Assembly (NCBI GenBank): GCA_016302405.1
Contig: JAEDNR010000019.1
Location: forward strand, 1 to 23,826
Length of the DNA: 23,826 bases
Origin: Oscillospiraceae bacterium
GTDB taxonomy: Bacteria > Bacillota > Clostridia > Oscillospirales > Oscillospiraceae
Reading direction: 5' to 3'
The position numbers and the translations under genes are program-made. This document shows, in pieces, positions 22,617 to 23,826 of this stretch (its first letter is position 1; each line of letters opens with the position of its first letter). The notes under the pieces are model-generated. The model searched no databases. It was not told the DNA's origin and saw nothing but the letters and a program-made list of their open reading frames with translations.

Positions 22617-23459
22617 ATGAAAAGTCCCCTGCTTTGCTTACAGGAAAACATGGCTACCCTCAGTCCCACGGAGAAAGCCGTGGCTTCCCAGATCCTGGAA
22701 AAGCCGGAGCTGGTTTCTGAGCTGTGCATTCACGATCTGGCGAAGGAAACGTTTTCTTCTTCCTCCACCATTGTGCGTCTGTGCTGCCATATCGGCTTTT
22801 CCGGTTACCGGGACTTTCGCAGGGCGGTCACCGCGGAACTGGCAGTTCGGGCCCGGACAAAGATCGACGAGCAGCGCTCCATTGCCCACACCGATTCCCT
22901 GGAGGAGATCATTGAGAAAGTGACCTACCGGAATATTGTCGCTCTGGAGGATACCAAGGCGCTGATGGATACCGAGGTCCTCCGCCGCTGTGTGGAGCTG
23001 ATCCGGAAAGCCAGGGTAGTTTACCTCTTCGGCATCGGCGCGTCCTTCTGCACGGCTAAGGATGCCTACCTGAAATTCCTCCGGCTGAACAAGATGTGCG
23101 TCATTAACGAGGACTGGCATTCCCAGCTGCTGCAGGCAAGAAACGCGGTGCCGGAGGATCTGGGCATCGCCATTTCCTATTCCGGCAAGACGGTGGAGGT
23201 CATCGAATGCATGAAAGCCCTGCGGGAAAACCATACCCCCATCATCGCCATCACCCGGCTGGCCAACACCCCCGTTGCCCAGCTTGCCGACGAAAAGCTC
23301 TACACTGCCGCCCGGGAGACCCTGTTCCGCTCCGGCGCCATGTCCTCCCGGATCTCCCAACTCAATATTATCGACATTCTGTATACCTATTGGGGAAATC
23401 TGGAATATGACCACACTCTGGATCAGCTGAGCAAAACCCACATTCACAAGCCCGGTTAA
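22617..23459 (+). CDS. RpiR/MurR-family transcriptional regulator
   Basis: This 280-residue protein has an N-terminal helix-turn-helix of the RpiR family (about 5-75: LSPTEKAVASQIL, then SSSSTIVRLCCHIGFSGYRDFR) and a C-terminal SIS sugar-phosphate-binding domain (about 120-255: VVYLFGIGASFCTAKDA, then AISYSGKTVEVI). The start at 22617 is chosen because AGGAGG lies seven bases upstream. An in-frame ATG at 22581 lacks a ribosome site. It diverges from murQ-murP, as MurR does from murQP in E. coli, so the expected role is sensing MurNAc 6-phosphate and repressing that operon. The effector is inferred from context only. A family A repeat follows the gene. No terminator is visible before it. Confidence 0.92.
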   Translation: MKSPLLCLQENMATLSPTEKAVASQILEKPELVSELCIHDLAKETFSSSSTIVRLCCHIGFSGYRDFRRAVTAELAVRARTKIDEQRSIAHTDSLEEIIEKVTYRNIVALEDTKALMDTEVLRRCVELIRKARVVYLFGIGASFCTAKDAYLKFLRLNKMCVINEDWHSQLLQARNAVPEDLGIAISYSGKTVEVIECMKALRENHTPIIAITRLANTPVAQLADEKLYTAARETLFRSGAMSSRISQLNIIDILYTYWGNLEYDHTLDQLSKTHIHKPG

Positions 23460-23499
23460 TGATGAAAAATGCATATCAACCTGACTGAAGCAGGCAGAG

Positions 23500-23738
23500 A
23501 AATTGGTATTTGGCGAATTCCCGGTCATTGCGAACCAGTCCGCTTTCCTGGTGTGGCAATCTCCTGAACAGAAGTACCATTTCTCGTGGATGAATTCCGG
23601 GAAATAGCAGAATAGGACCGTCTGTATGACGATAAGCTGTCTGGAATTCGATGGAGATTTCCACTGAAGCCGGCGCGCTGGTTCTTAAATGACAATGTTG
23701 TTCGATGCCTTGACTTCCCTCTACAAACTCCAATTTGC
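23500..23738 (-). repeat. Intergenic inverted-repeat element, copy 3 (family A, reversed)
   Basis: Read on the minus strand this matches the 17891-18128 element along its whole length: AAATTGGAGTTTG end, GAACCAGCGCGCCGGC, ATCTCCATCGAATTCC, CATACAGACGGTCC, CCCGGAATTCATCCACG, GATTGCCACACCAG, TTCGCAATGACCGGGAATTC, and a right end CCAAATACCAATTT. Point differences are scattered, so this is an older or diverged copy. It lies in the opposite orientation to copies 1 and 2 and fills most of the gene-free end of the window. Confidence 0.85.
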
Positions 23739-23770
23739 CGCACTGCTGTGCTGACTCGATCCGTTTTTGG

Positions 23771-23826
23771 AAAAAAGGGGCTGTCTCACTAAGGAAAGGT
23801 TTCGTCAAATAGCACAAAGAAAAAGA
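23771..23826. other. Window-end fragment, possible half of a terminator hairpin
   Basis: AAAAAAGGGGCTGTCTCAC (23771-23789) looks like the A-run and left arm of a bidirectional terminator. The window ends before a right arm could be confirmed, and no GTGAGACAGCC complement is seen within it. No gene is visible here. Confidence 0.25.

Overview
The window looks like a chromosomal segment from a gut-type Clostridia bacterium, probably Oscillospiraceae/Ruminococcaceae. This is inferred from Gram-positive style ribosome binding sites, consensus TTGACA-17-TATAAT promoters, a GC-rich but mixed composition, and abundant short intergenic inverted-repeat elements of the kind common in these genomes. Species cannot be assigned from sequence reading alone. 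No rRNA, tRNA, CRISPR array, transposase or phage gene was seen.

Layout. (1) 108-2962, + strand: an MFS sugar-type transporter, a membrane-anchored glycerophosphodiester phosphodiesterase and a small unknown protein. (2) 3085-10545, - strand: a five-gene surface-polysaccharide operon. In transcription order it encodes UDP-glucose 6-dehydrogenase (ugd), an ABC-2 polysaccharide export permease, its ATPase, a GT2-GT2 glycosyltransferase and a GT2-GT4 glycosyltransferase, ending at a strong terminator (2966-3001). Its promoter (10850-10878) precedes a leader of about 300 nt. That leader holds a candidate structured RNA of about 170 nt (10674-10843) and then a MITE-like hairpin (10573-10669). (3) 11098-13161, + strand: a divergent GT8-GT2 glycosyltransferase whose promoter shares extended sequence with the ugd promoter. 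(4) 13566-17856, + strand: carA and carB (pyrimidine/arginine synthesis), behind a perfect promoter and a leader containing an intrinsic terminator, so attenuation is likely. (5) 18233-19315, + strand: an M24 metallopeptidase with its own promoter and terminator. (6) 19982-22390, - strand: murQ and murP for N-acetylmuramic acid uptake and cleavage. They are transcribed divergently from an RpiR-family regulator (22617-23459), with repeat sequences that could be operators between them.

How the genes work together. The ugd/ABC/GT block plus the divergent GT8-GT2 gene form a plausible pathway for a UDP-glucuronate-containing surface glycan. The chain would be assembled in the cytoplasm by three two-domain glycosyltransferases and exported by an ABC transporter. 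The mur block recovers the cell-wall sugar MurNAc under a sugar-phosphate-sensing repressor. The intergenic spaces carry at least three full copies of a ~230-240 bp inverted-repeat element plus related shorter elements.

The most promising undescribed items are the structured RNA at the head of the polysaccharide operon and the paired, sequence-matched divergent promoters that control the glycan genes.
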